Made by a program: the position numbers and the translations under genes
Shown: in pieces, positions 1 to 9,870 of the stretch
Position numbering within the stretch: position 1 is the first letter of the stretch
How the letters are laid out: every line of letters starts with the position of its first letter
Source of the DNA: Massospora cicadina
Lineage: Eukaryota; Entomophthoromycota; Entomophthoromycetes; Entomophthorales; Entomophthoraceae
Assembly (NCBI GenBank): GCA_022478985.1
Contig: JAKSZP010005642.1
Span: 24,264-88,263, forward strand
Reading direction: 5' to 3'
Length of the DNA stretch: 64,000 nt
The notes under the pieces: generated by a model
What the model was told of the DNA's origin: nothing
What the model saw: the letters and a program-made list of their open reading frames with translations, nothing else
The model's database searches: none

Positions 1-421
1 AGTGGCTGGGAATGTGGCGTATTGATGTACTGGTTGCATCGTGCTTGCCACACAAGTATCTCCGGGGAAATTGTGACCGCCAGTTTTTTTAGATTTTTTT
101 CTATTCTGCCGGATTCTCTGGGGCGTTTTTGAACATTAGAGGCCGCGAGCCTTCCGCCTGCTCCTCTTGCCTTGCTTGCCCAACTGCTCCCAGACATGGG
201 CGCAGACTAATTCCCTCTCTGAGATTATCAAACTAGATTTAGTCTTGAATTGAATGGGTTGCAAAAGTGTTTGCAATGAGAAAGAAAGTTTTTCCTTTTA
301 AAGTATCTATCATCATAGTAATTTATTTTATATTTGGTGCAACCATTCTGTGCATTTAAAATATTATGCCACTGCCCCAAATTCAATGGTGCAAAAACAT
401 GAAATAAAAAATTTTATATAT
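1..421. other. No gene recognised (left edge)
   Basis: AT-rich sequence with no ORF resembling a known protein and no clear repeat partner elsewhere in the window. The TSD of the E5 insertion begins at its right edge. Confidence 0.5.
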
Positions 422-463
422 AAGACATGTCAAGTTTTGAGCTTACTTTTGGTGCAAGCCGCA

Positions 464-891
464 TGTCGTGATTCCAATATGACTGGACGATAAGCTCTAA
501 GTCAATATGGCGGAATGGATGGAATCTGCTGGAATTGAACTGGTGCTGGAATTTAAGTGCTTCAAAATTAGGCATTTGGCAAATCAAGAGGATTTATGCC
601 GAGATTTAATACAAATGAGAACAAGGATACATCCAGCTGGGGAACCAAAGTATAAAAAGTCTGAGGGAAGATAAAAAGGGAGAGGTTTTTACAAGAAGAA
701 GGCGCGCAAAGATAAGTCTGTGATTAATATTAAAAATAAAGTTTTAACTAAGGGGCAATAGCTCCCTAAATAATTTATCAAATTTATCATATAGTTGGTG
801 AACTTTATATCATCCAATTTGGTTGCTCAGTGGCTCATACCCTGTGCAAAACTAACTCAGCGGAATCAAGACCAAACGCCAAGAATCAACA
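464..891 (+). mobile_element. Solo LTR of family C
   Basis: Starts TGTCGTGATTCC and continues with the same U3/R text as the C1 LTRs (15247-15743, 20610-21105), including the tattgctcagtggg-like block near the end, and stops at ...tcaaca. It lies inside E5, whose sequence resumes without a gap on the other side. The flanking pentamers ccgca (459-463) and ccaca (892-896) differ by one transition and look like an eroded 5 bp TSD. This is the usual product of LTR-LTR recombination removing the internal region. Confidence 0.75.
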
Positions 892-1216
892 CCACACTTA
901 AATCAATGCATCAAAAACTTCTCTTTTTAACCCCAATTATCCCAAAACCCACCAGGGCATCAAGTCATCTACTTGTGCCAGCTCTCATCATTTTTGCTAA
1001 ACATCAACTTGCTCAATACATTGAGGCGTTGACACCGCTGGCCTCATTAACAAGGAAAACCCCCAACTATACCTCCTTATGCCCCATGTCACTGATGCTC
1101 CAACCCTAATGCTGTCCACCATGGTCTGCCAGCTAAAGCGGGTGGTAGACAAAAGTTTCCCCAAAGCTTCCTCGCCATCTGATATGGCTTCCTAGGCTGA
1201 TAACCTAGGGGCTATA

Positions 1217-1264
1217 TTTTTTTTAGTACTAGATGGTCCCAACCTGAGGGGGGATTCATTGATG
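1217..1264 (-). mobile_element. 48 bp 5'-truncated retro-insertion
   Basis: A 48 bp block is flanked by a perfect 16 bp direct repeat, taacctaggggctata, at 1201-1216 and 1265-1280. Read on the minus strand it ends in CTAGTACT followed by eight A, which is the E5/E4 subfamily-II 3' end (1340-1380 here). It is therefore the extreme 3' tip of such an element, truncated to a few dozen bases and inserted with a full-length TSD. Confidence 0.75.
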
Positions 1265-1392
1265 TAACCTAGGGGCTATAATAGGAATTTTTTTAATTCA
1301 TATTAATCCCTTTGTTTGGCCCATTTTCAAAAAAATGCGTGGTGGCTCCCCCTTTTGGGTTAGCACCACTAGTACTAAAAAAGACATGTCAA

Positions 1393-2066
1393 ATCTTCAG
1401 CAGGCTATCTGGATGGTGAGAATTTATTTTCAGCCAAAAATAAAAGATTGATGTGGATTCAGAAGATAATAACAAAAAAACCAGGTCAAAGCACAAAAGG
1501 CAATTAGATTTAACTGAGGATATAAGTGAAAGTCATCAGAAGTTGTGAGCATAATTAAAAACTTTTAGAAATTTAAAAATTTTGTGATTTAACAACTACC
1601 ATAAAAGGAAGTTATCTACTTTCAACCATTCTAAAAAGTTACGCAGGATAGAGATTTTATATACAAGGGAACATATGAGGCCAGCTACCATTGAATGTCC
1701 CTGTAAATTTTTTTTACAAAGTGAGAGAGACATAAATTTGAGGTAGGTCTCAAGTTCAGTTTCTATCTCAGATTAGCTAATCAAGTTATAAAAAACTTTC
1801 TAAATGGTACAAAACTTTCAATTCTCAACTTTGTTTAGTCCAAAAACTATTATTGACAAACATTTGATCTGGTATGGTCAACTTTCAATTCAGGATAGCG
1901 TATCTGGATGTTTTAACCCAAGCTCAGTCTGGGGCTTTTGAAGGAATTCATTTTAGCTGATCTTTAGAGGGGAGGCTGGTGGATTAAAAGGCTTTATCCT
2001 TTGTCCTCCAAGGCCCATGATCTCCCTTCACAACCCAATATTTTTCTCAATTAGAGATTAATAGAA
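1393..2066. other. No gene recognised
   Basis: AT-rich flank between E5 and the left LTR of element H. No ORF, repeat partner or structural RNA was seen. Confidence 0.45.
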
Positions 2067-3375
2067 TGTCAGGCTAACAGCTAGTTTAAAGAAGACTGTC
2101 TATCTTGATAGGGTTTATAAAATGCCCAGTAGATTGTACTAAATTCCAGAGGCTTAACTGCTCTGATAAATCATTAAAATGAACCCTATGGTTACATGAT
2201 GAATTAGGCTCAAATAACGTACCAAAGGCCCCTACAGAAAGCCAGAAGGCTGAAGTAGGGGCAACCGTGGGTCTTCTGGGGCATCCCCCAAGGGTGGGAA
2301 AGGCAGGGAGAGCGAAAATCACTCTAATTTTTGCAGCTTCAAGTTATTATATTTAAATAAGTTAGATTATTTTTTAAATAATGAGGAAGGGATCATGGCC
2401 GAAATGGGATAGTAGGTCTGAATGTGGTGATTGACAGCTTCTGTAGTGTGCGCAATTGATTGGCAGTCATAATTGCAGAGATAATCACTTAAAAGCTCGT
2501 GGAAGGCGAGGAGTGACGTTGGATCAACAGATTCGAATGTCTGTTCTTTGTTCTCCAAGGGTATCTTGCAGATGCCGGCGTGCATTACTAGATAACTTTT
2601 TAAGATGAGCAAAAAGGCAACATGTTGGGGGATTCCGCGGCAAAGAGCATAATACAAACTGGCTTAATTTTTATAAATTAAAGGGTAGAAAATTGAATGG
2701 TAATTGACCCTATTAAAGATGGTTGTCTATATAATAGGATGGGCAGAAGGGGTAATGGGAAAGACGCGTCCTAGTTCAGGATTTGAGACCTGCACATTAG
2801 TTGATTGTGTTATGTGGGGAGAAGCGAATATGGAGGACGTAATTTTAAACCAGACCATAGATGTTTTGATGGCAGGTTAGAAGCTATTTTAAGCTGTTTT
2901 TTTGATCTTTCATATTTTGATACAGATAAGGCCTCGTCATATTTTTTGCATCAGACTTGTAAGGTAAATAAATTTGCACCGTAACATACAATCTTAGGGT
3001 TTGATCTGCAATATGTACCACTTTAATTACTGGATTCACCTATCTGATGATAGGGAAGACCTAGGGTTCATTTAGCAATTTTTTAGTACCTGAGCAACTT
3101 GCTTTGAGGTGGGATGAGTCTTAGATTTTTCCAGAGACCCCTGACCTCAATCATCTCCCTGAACACTCCTTCTATCATATTAAACAAGGTAGAAGAGGTA
3201 AGGGAGGGCAGTGAGGAGGGTCTTTCAGGAGGCAGGGTATTTACCCACCTCACCTCAATCACATGGACAAGTCACTGAGGTGCACCATAAGGGCCTGTGG
3301 GATTGAAATTCCTTTCTGCGCTGAAAAATAAATTGCTCTCTGTCTAGATGGAAGAATGGTACCTCAAGGCTTACA
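2067..3375 (-). mobile_element. H 3' LTR (left copy)
   Basis: Colinear with 34759-36090 over about 1.3 kb with many substitutions. On the minus strand it begins TGTAAGCC and ends ...ACA. Just upstream on the minus strand is an A-rich purine run (about 3376-3390) that could be the polypurine tract. A TATA-like CTATTATATAG (minus) near 2735 is conserved in the other copy near 35435. Interpreting it as an LTR rests on its position at both ends of H and on its TG...CA limits; I do not recognise the family. Confidence 0.6.
2367..2657 (-). pseudogene. Small ORF inside the H LTR, 96 codons
   Basis: An open frame of 96 codons starts about 75 bp downstream of the TATA-like box of the H LTR. The other LTR copy (about 35090-35345, minus) keeps much of the same amino-acid sequence, including the stretch around AFHELLSDYLCNY and SIAHTTEAVNH, although with frameshifts and stops. 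I do not recognise the protein. It may be a short LTR-encoded ORF or simply LTR sequence that happens to be open in one copy. Confidence 0.3.
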
Positions 3376-4290
3376 TTATCTTTTTTTGAACAGGATACAT
3401 ACCCTCACCTGGAGCATGGGCATGGAATAAGTCATGTATTTTTGGGGAGTTTAATGGCAAGGATGGCCATGGTAATTTTAGGGGGATGAGGCGCATTTGG
3501 TTCAATCCAGTGGAGCTCTTCTATGAGCACCTTACTAGTGTACAATTTTTGGGCTTTCTCCCATATGTTTTAAGAGAATGGTTAGCACTTCTAGGCTACC
3601 AAATATAAAATAGGTGCGCTGAGTTATTTTGGGAAGCTAAAAACGCCTCTACTTCGTCTTCCTGACTATCATCTACCATAATTGTTTCTAGTGAATCAGG
3701 CAGAGGCCCTTAAAGGAGAAAATTGTGACACATGAAATACAGTGTTTCTTCCAGTGGGTGGAAGCTTGAGTTATAAAGTTCCATTCCCCATGTCCTTTAT
3801 CACTTTATAAAAACCTTAGCGCTTACATGCAAACTTCCTGTAAAGGACCTTCTTATTAAATGTTGGGTGTCCAACATGAACAGTGATCCTTCCTGTGTGC
3901 TAATGCCCAGGATTGCGCTTTTGCTCTGCGAACTTCTTGTAATCTTCCACAGCTTTGGAAAAATGCTCATGCAAGGGATTTTGGGTCTCACGCAAGTTGT
4001 TCAGGCGATCCTCTGCTACTACAATTGAGGATAATAGATGGGTTCTCAGCTGGATGGAAGGGTTGTATTTCAAATTATACTCAAAGTGGGAGAAGCTTGT
4101 GGAGGCATGGTGTGCGTTATTGTGTAAGAACTAAGCTAGTGGTAGGTTAGACGTCCAGGTGTCAAGACTGGCTGTGATATAGCATCAAAGCTATTGCTTT
4201 AAAGCCTGATTTACCTTCTTGGTTTGACCATCTGATAGGGGGTTGATAGGAAGTTGAGCGACAAAGTCCGAGCTACAGGTGGTCAAGAAG
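3376..4290 (-). pseudogene. H integrase C-terminal half (Ty3/Gypsy)
   Basis: Reading minus from 4290, the decayed frames give the end of the Gypsy integrase core (SDGQTKKVNQ, matching the usual DGQTERVNQ, then LPLAxFLHNNAHHAST, matching LPLAEFAYNN..HSST). The integrase C-terminal region follows: a basic helix (VEDYKKFAEQKRNP), then a KLPPTGRN..VFHVSQFSPL stretch typical of Gypsy chromovirus-type integrases before the chromodomain. Stops and frameshifts are frequent. The upstream half of the same gene resumes at 11987, on the other side of A1, whose TSD GGTGC (4291-4295) marks the cut point. Confidence 0.75.
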
Positions 4291-4295
4291 GGTGC

Positions 4296-5448
4296 TGTAA
4301 AAACTTTTTGGTCTGGTTATTACTATTAGCCAATAACCCCTATAAACTTATTACTTGCACAGGTCTGGTTCTTGTGCAATTCATCCGCGTTGTATAGTTG
4401 TTTGATATAATCAGTTGATAATAGTATGATGACTAATATTCATAGTCTAATAAAATTCTTAGATCTCAGCTCAATGCTCGACCAGTATTTCTGCTCAAAA
4501 TACTTGAGATGTCTCAATATAGAATTTGTTCCCTAGTCCTGTTCAATCCAGTATTCTCCGAGATTCCCTGGTGACAGTCTTTCTGGTTTAACACAGCCGG
4601 CAGCAATCCCCAATTTGTTTTCACTTATTCTCTGGATCCCCACTCATATTTTTACTGTTTCCTTAAAGAGACTCCCAATTATTACACACAGCAATAATAT
4701 CCTTAAAAAAAGAATATAACAATTGAAAGCTGATAAAGTTTACTAATTAAACTATATACCCGATGAAAACTATAGAACTGTAAAACTTTAAAACTATATA
4801 ACTGTTTTTTATTATAAGGAATTCTAGGAAATTTAAAGTGAAGATTCAGTCATCTAACCCTCAGTTGACACCTCTTCAATGAAACGGCAGCCGTTGCTGT
4901 TGAATCACCCATCCTTGTCTCAGCACTGATGGTCTTCCCCATCCTGTCTTGGGCTCTGTCGTTATACACCCTCAAAACCTAAAATGGAAAGAGTCAGAAA
5001 ATGTGTCCCTAACGTTTTCCTCTTGATACAAGCAAACCAACCATATTGGCTAGCAACCTGCTTAGGTAATGGGACTTGTTACCCAATAAGGCAGGTCAGG
5101 AACCAACTTATTGATTTTCTAGTTGCAGCGGCATCACTCACCTTGCAACTTACTACTTGCATTCCCAATCAGTTGGTGATGAAACCTGACCGATCCCAAT
5201 CAGTACACCTGATAAATTATCACTATCAGATTCCCCTATTTCTTTGGTAACTCTGCCCAACAAGAGCTTATGCATTTGTCCAGATCAATCCCTGACAGAT
5301 TCGACCAGGCGAATATCCTAAATCCCTTGAACATAGTTACTCCAAAATCAGGGTCAACTGATTTTCAATTAGCTCGCATTAAGTATTATCCCCTAGTGAT
5401 TCCTGTTAATCTAGCAGGCTGGGAATATGGGGAAAAAATCCCAATACA
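4296..5448 (-). mobile_element. A1 3' LTR
   Basis: 1153 bp, matching 10825-11981 from end to end. On the minus strand it begins TGTATTGGGATT and ends ...TTTTTACA, TG...CA. Adjacent on the internal side (minus, 5460-5449) is the purine-rich GAGAGGGGTGA, the PPT. The two A1 LTRs differ by substitutions and small indels throughout, so the insertion is not recent. Confidence 0.88.
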
Positions 5449-5988
5449 TCACCCCTCTCGCCTAGATTTCTGGTAAGAAAAGGACTGGGGTAGAGGAACA
5501 CTGCTTTGGACATTCTGTCAAATACTTCATATGCTCAATCAGAGTATGTTTGCCAATCCTCAAAGCTGCTCAGGATGACCTTCAGCATGTAGCTTTTTCC
5601 TCTTCCTCATTGCTAATGCCTACTCAGTGCGCGGTCCCCACAATCTCTGTTGTGCCAGGCTTTTTGATTTACTCTTGATGATATTAATCCAGGGATCCAG
5701 TTTTCCCCCATCAGGGCATATGACCCGCTGTAATATCTGGTTTTTTGGTCCTGCGTCCTCGATCTCCAGATTTTTTCCTCATCTTAGACAAGAAACTCTT
5801 GCTGTCAATGTTCGTTTCATGTCAATTAAGAATACTTATTTATGTTCAGCCTTGTTATCTTCTTCTCATAACCTCATGGCGCATATCATTCTTAATTCTT
5901 CTCTGGAGAGCTTATCCCATTAATTTTGAGATTAATTTTTCCGAAAGTGGAGCTTCAGGGGTTGTAGAGTGCATATTGTTGACTTCCA

Positions 5989-5996
5989 TATATAAG
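5989..5996 (+). promoter_or_regulatory. TATA-like box before the antisense ORF
   Basis: TATATAAG lies about 35 bp upstream of the ATG of the opposite-strand ORF of A1. A2 has CCATATAAGTC at the equivalent place (just above 42239, minus) within a conserved leader that runs on to CTCATATG. B has a diverged version. The spacing leaves only a short leader, so the ATG could lie very close to a transcription start. Promoter activity is inference. Confidence 0.4.
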
Positions 5997-6025
5997 TCCG
6001 ACATTCCCCCTCTTGTCCAGCTCAT

Positions 6026-6980
6026 ATGTCAAATTCTAAGTTGCATTACCAACAGCTACTCAACAGTTTGTCTGATCAAGATCTTCAGCTCTTCCAGCAG
6101 ATGAGTCAGGATCCACGTTAGAACCTCTTCTATGGTCCTTCCAGAACTCATACGCCTAGTCTGGCACCAGCGGCTAGTCCTTCTGTGGAGCTACCATAAA
6201 CGGTGAACAACCTTCAGAAACCAGGCTAACAATCATTTTTAATGACTTGCAGCCAATTCTCCCTCTATCATCAATTCCAGAGTTGGATTTTGAAACTCTC
6301 CTGGATTCAGCTCTTTTCACAGATGCACCAAACATCATCGTGGATACTTCTGAAATTATGCCCTTCACTCTTGATCACTCCTTTCTTGCCAGGTCAGACT
6401 TGCTTCCTGAGTTCCTCTTCCAACTCGGACAATACTAAAAACCCACTGTCTTGGCTACCAAGCTCACCATTGGCAACAGTATTCATTTTAAACTTCCTAT
6501 GCAGAATTATGGGCCCAAGTCACCGAGGCTTTATCACTAGTGCTGAATCCCTCTGATCTTGAGAACATCCTAGATCGGGATATTACCACTTATGCTCTTT
6601 GCTTTGCCAGTTAAATCCTTTTAAGTTAGTCCACGAAGCTTTCAGCCTCTCCCAGGTTCCATCATTCCTTCAGCTTCAGATTCCAAGAACCCTGTAGTCA
6701 TCGCTTGCAGGATGCCATTTGCTCCCTGCATAACTATCTTGTTTCCAGCACTTCTCATTGGTATCTTCTGCTGATGGCTTTAATAGGGGGCATGATTCGG
6801 CAACCCCCATCTAGCATCCCTTGTTTGCTGCTGGCCCATATGTCTGGTGTTCTAGACAAAGCCTGTTGGAAGGCACTAAAGACTAATCTTCCAGCTCTGG
6901 TACCATATCAGGATTACTCAGGGTTATTTGGCAACTGCCTCTTTCTATACTGTTGCTTTCCTCTCTACTCTGGAGCTTAA
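6026..6980 (+). pseudogene. Opposite-strand ORF of A1, unknown protein
   Basis: This reads opposite to gag-pol and lies between the integrase end and the 3' LTR. Following frames across a few stops and frameshifts gives a protein of roughly 320-370 residues beginning at an ATG followed by SNSKLHYQQLLNSLSDQD. Shared blocks with A2 (42239-41244, minus) and B (21930-22930, plus) include QPILPLSSIPELDFETLLD, LLPEFLFQLG, a HWYLxLMALIGGMI block and PCLLLAHMSxxLDK. Differences between copies are largely conservative at the protein level even where DNA is diverged, the pattern of a once-constrained protein. I see no zinc knuckle, protease or RT motif. Antisense ORFs at this place are known in some plant Gypsy lineages; I cannot show homology to those. 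The frame is broken here. Confidence 0.65.
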
Positions 6981-7134
6981 CGATTGGCTTATGACATCTC
7001 ATTTTCCTTCCCCTAGTCACTTTCTTACAAGGATCTGCATCTGCCAAAGAACTTGGTTTCATGTAGGTTTAGCCCTTGCTAGTGTCTGATCTAACATCAA
7101 ATTTGACAGGCTATTTAATCCTACACTAATCCAT

Positions 7135-7153
7135 CCTCCCTCCCCCAAGAGGC
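7135..7153 (-). other. Internal polypurine tract of A1
   Basis: On the minus strand this reads CGCCTCTTGGGGGAGGGAG. The same tract is at 41104-41122 in A2 (plus) and near 23037-23055 in B (minus), each time between integrase and the opposite-strand ORF. It resembles the PPTs next to 3' LTRs in these families (aaggaggggg in C1), so it is either a second internal PPT or the fossil end of an ancestor that lacked the antisense segment. Confidence 0.5.
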
Positions 7154-7274
7154 GACATAGGTGGAATCATCCCTGTATCAAGAATAATCAATAATAATAA
7201 AAATTATAAAATATATCGTTTTTTTCTATGTGGTTTATATATTTTTTCCAATATCTTTTATCAATCTTTTATTT

Positions 7275-7505
7275 TTTTCTTCTTTATTCCATGGGAATTG
7301 ACCTTGTTTCAGTTCAGCGGTCCATCTTTTTTATTTTTTCCCTCAAACTGGAACCTAGGTATTCCTAAAACTACCGCTTTTCTATGGTTCAGAGGTCCTT
7401 TTTTTACACTTAACCATCTAGATTGTTTCAGAGGTCCTTTTTTTGACCTTGACTTAATCATCAGGATGTGACCAACTTAATGGTTCATCAGTAATTTGGA
7501 AGATC
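7275..7505 (-). repeat. Linker repeat copy 2 of A1
   Basis: About 200 bp repeated as a direct copy at 9640-9870. Both contain the sequence of steps 'aggtcc...gacttaacca...ggttcagaggtcc' with a loose 50-65 bp internal periodicity and the shared block (c)ctaggt..ctaccagttttcatg. The pair brackets the RNase H-integrase remnant. A2 has the equivalent pair at 38418-38620 and 40766-40967; B shows only the copy near 23160-23380. Confidence 0.6.
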
Positions 7506-7547
7506 TTTTTTTTCATTGATTCATCGCTTCAAATACTTGGCATGGAC

Positions 7548-8770
7548 TTAATTTACTACTCTTCCATCCAAGAGATTCTTAATGGAGTAGGCATCAGTTG
7601 CCATCTTGGCGATAATATCAAATGAACCCAAAAACAATGCATCCAGCTTGTTTCTTCTCCTGAAACCATGTGTATCGCAATAGGCAACTCTTTCGCCTAT
7701 TTGATATTCTGCTAAGGCCATTGTTCTTATCATCCATCAATTTTGCTCCTATCCTTTTCTTCAACATAGTATTGAATGCTTTTGATTGCATTTCAATCAG
7801 GATATTTGTCAGTCAGTTTAGGTACTGTTCAGCACTCATCCCCAATGTTGGTTCCACCATTGAATATAAAATTGGTGGCAACGCGGCCTTCCTCCATATA
7901 GCAACTCAAATGGCATTTTTCCATTTGCCGTATGATGACTGATATTGTAGGTTAATGTCCCCAAACTCAGGTACAGTCCCATGTGGATGTTCTTCCTGCG
8001 ACTAGCTTCCTCAGCATCGTGGCCAATGTTCCATTCACTTGTTCTACCAGGCTTTTTGTCTCCAGCTGGTAGGGTACAAACACGACTCCTCTGATCCCCA
8101 TTAGCTCATTCAGTCATGGGATCACATGGGACATTCAGTTTGTACTATTATTGCTAAGCAGGAACTGTGGACATCCATTCAAAATATTGCTTGATCCAGG
8201 ATGAACTTTGCGGTGCTGGTAGCATCTACCTTCTCCAGGGCCTTCATCTCAACCCATATCATCAGATGGTTGATAGCAACTATTATGTACTTGACTCCCC
8301 CTGTGCTCATTGTCAGAGGTCCCATCACGTCAATGGACACTGTATGCCAGGAAAATCCAGGGCGGACCAGTCAGTATCCAATTATATTCATATGTGGCTT
8401 GTGCAACTGGCACTCCACACAACAAGCTAGATAATCCGCAACGTCATAGTTGATTGACTCTCAGTAGTAGTACTGGTGAATTTAATTGGTCATTTTTCTC
8501 AGGCCTAAATGCCTGAAAACATTATGAGCGGCTTGAATGATAGCTGCTCTTTCCAATGGTTTCAGGAATAGTAACCGCTTCCCATTAATCATCTTGAACT
8601 CTTGTCCATCCATGGTCTCAGTGTTTTCCATTGCTTTTTAAAGCGCACCTTGGATTTCTTGGGGCTTGTTCCTGATTTCTCCATCAACCATTTTCTGAAA
8701 TAACTCATACGCCTGTGGGTATACCATCTGAACCATTGGTAACCATGATAATCCATCCACAATCTGGTGA
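7548..8770 (-). pseudogene. A1 integrase (Ty3/Gypsy)
   Basis: From the right: the zinc-binding N-terminal relic (VADYLACCVECQLHKPH, the CxxC half of HHCC), then the core start with SIDVxGPLTMSTGGVKYIIV (first catalytic Asp in the IDV segment), and a C-terminal domain ending with GERVAYCDTHGFRRRNKLDALFLGSFDIIAK and SIKNLLDGRVVNxVH, typical of the Gypsy integrase C-terminal barrel. Several stops and frameshifts break it. The DNA-joining activity it once encoded would act on the LTR ends. Its closest relatives in the window are A2 39650-40750 and B 25563-26640. Confidence 0.8.
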
Positions 8771-9290
8771 GAAGCCCCTGCTCGGTGGACAATCTCAAAA
8801 TCATAAGCCTGTAGCTTAAGTGCCCATTTGGGCAGTCATCCTTCTGGTTCTCTCAAATTATGGAGCCAATGCAACGAGGAGTGGTACATCACTACTTTGA
8901 AGTGCGTTCCATGGATGTACACCCAAAACTGCTTATAAGCATAAATGACTGCAAGGCATTCATGATCAGTTACGGTGTAGTTCCTCTCAGTAGATGAGAG
9001 TGTACAGCTCACATATGCCACTGGATTTTTGTCCCCAAGTTCATCTACTTGGCTTAATATGGCGCCGATCGCCATCAATGAAGCATTGGTTTGTATAATA
9101 AACTCTCAATCAAAATTCAGATATTTCAAAACTGGAGAATTATTAGGTATCAGTGTAACTCATCGAAGGATTACTGAACTTCTTCATTCCATATGAATCC
9201 TTTCTTCAGATCCTTTAACAGATGGAATAAAGGCTTAGAGATTTGGGAAAAGTCCCAAATAAATCTTCTAATAGATTGATTCTCTCAGCA
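8771..9290 (-). pseudogene. A1 RT thumb and RNase H remnant
   Basis: Minus from 9290: a frame matching the Gypsy RT connection (SIRRFIWDFSQISKPLFHLL, cf. YYRRFIPNFSKIAKPLT.LL), then RNase H with AIGAILSQ and DKNPVAYVSCTLSSTERNY, YTVTDHECLAVIYAYKQF and HSSLHWLHNL. The RNase H family normally has DASxxAxGAVLxQ, SRxLxxxExNYxxxxxExLAVVxAxxxxRxYLxG and TDHxxLxxL. Nothing upstream matches an RT palm; the sequence jumps directly to the pre-RT region near 9322, whereas B has about 700 bp of RT in between. Confidence 0.8.
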
Positions 9291-9639
9291 ATTCATGCCG
9301 GTAATCTCATCTCATCATAATCAGCAAATTTTCCCCAGTATCAACTTTGTGGATCAAATCTCTAGCACATCCCAAATCATGGTCGACCTGGGCAAATACT
9401 TCCCAATACTTTCTAAACAATTTGAGCGCCTCCTTTTGCTGTCCTTCCTTCAGATCAGCAAGTTGCTTTCAATCAACCAGTATGTTGATACTCTCAGCTA
9501 CCCCAGCTGATAGTTTTATCTCTTCAAGGGTCCCAAATCATGGAATTTTCTCAGTTTGGCTGTCAGGATTTCTCATCGCTTCCTAGGTAAAAAATCATGA
9601 ACCATAAAAATTGATATTTTATATAATTTATATATTTTT

Positions 9640-9870
9640 TGTTTTTTTTGAAATGGGACTCGCAACCTACAAAAAGGATAAAGGTCCTTCTATTCCCTTT
9701 CATCCAAACTGGGTCCTAGGTAACTCTAACCTACCAGTTTTCATGATTCTAAATCTTATCCTCTTAAGATTTAACCATCAATTTGGTTCAGTGGTCCCCT
9801 TCTGGGACTTGACCAAAATCTCAGGACATAACCTTTTAATGGTTCAAAGGTCCGCTGGGAACATTGCAAC
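9640..9870 (-). repeat. Linker repeat copy 1 of A1
   Basis: Direct-repeat partner of 7275-7505, in the same orientation, upstream of the pol remnant in the minus sense. It includes the blocks aactgggtcctaggtaactc, ctaccagttttcatga and ggttcagtggtccc. Recombination between the two copies would remove the whole RNase H-integrase segment. Confidence 0.55.

Larger units (their letters stand above)
434..1380 (+). mobile_element. E5: 5'-truncated gag-only LINE-like element
   Basis: A copy of the C-terminal and 3' part of family E, subfamily II. It aligns with the reverse complement of 44725-45200 (E4) through the whole C-terminal coding part and the tail. The 12-base direct repeat aagacatgtcaa at 422-433 and 1381-1392 is the TSD, and the element ends in a short A run before the second copy. 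Without the nested solo LTR (464-891 plus TSD) and the 48 bp mini-insertion, about 450 bp of E sequence remain, so it is 5'-truncated, as expected from target-primed reverse transcription. The reading frame is broken and no function remains. Confidence 0.75.

Noticed and set aside
795..1109. 104-codon ORF taken as one gene
   Set aside because: It starts within the solo C LTR and continues into E5, so its N-terminal third and the rest come from different elements.
4984..5476. Plus-strand ORFs of 88 and 68 codons in the A1 3' LTR
   Set aside because: They lie inside an LTR, are broken in the other three A LTR copies and show no protein features.
5627..5923. Plus-strand ORF of 98 codons right after the A1 LTR
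   Set aside because: It is not conserved as protein in A2 or B, unlike the antisense ORF starting at 6026. The DNA here is the leader/PPT-side spacer.
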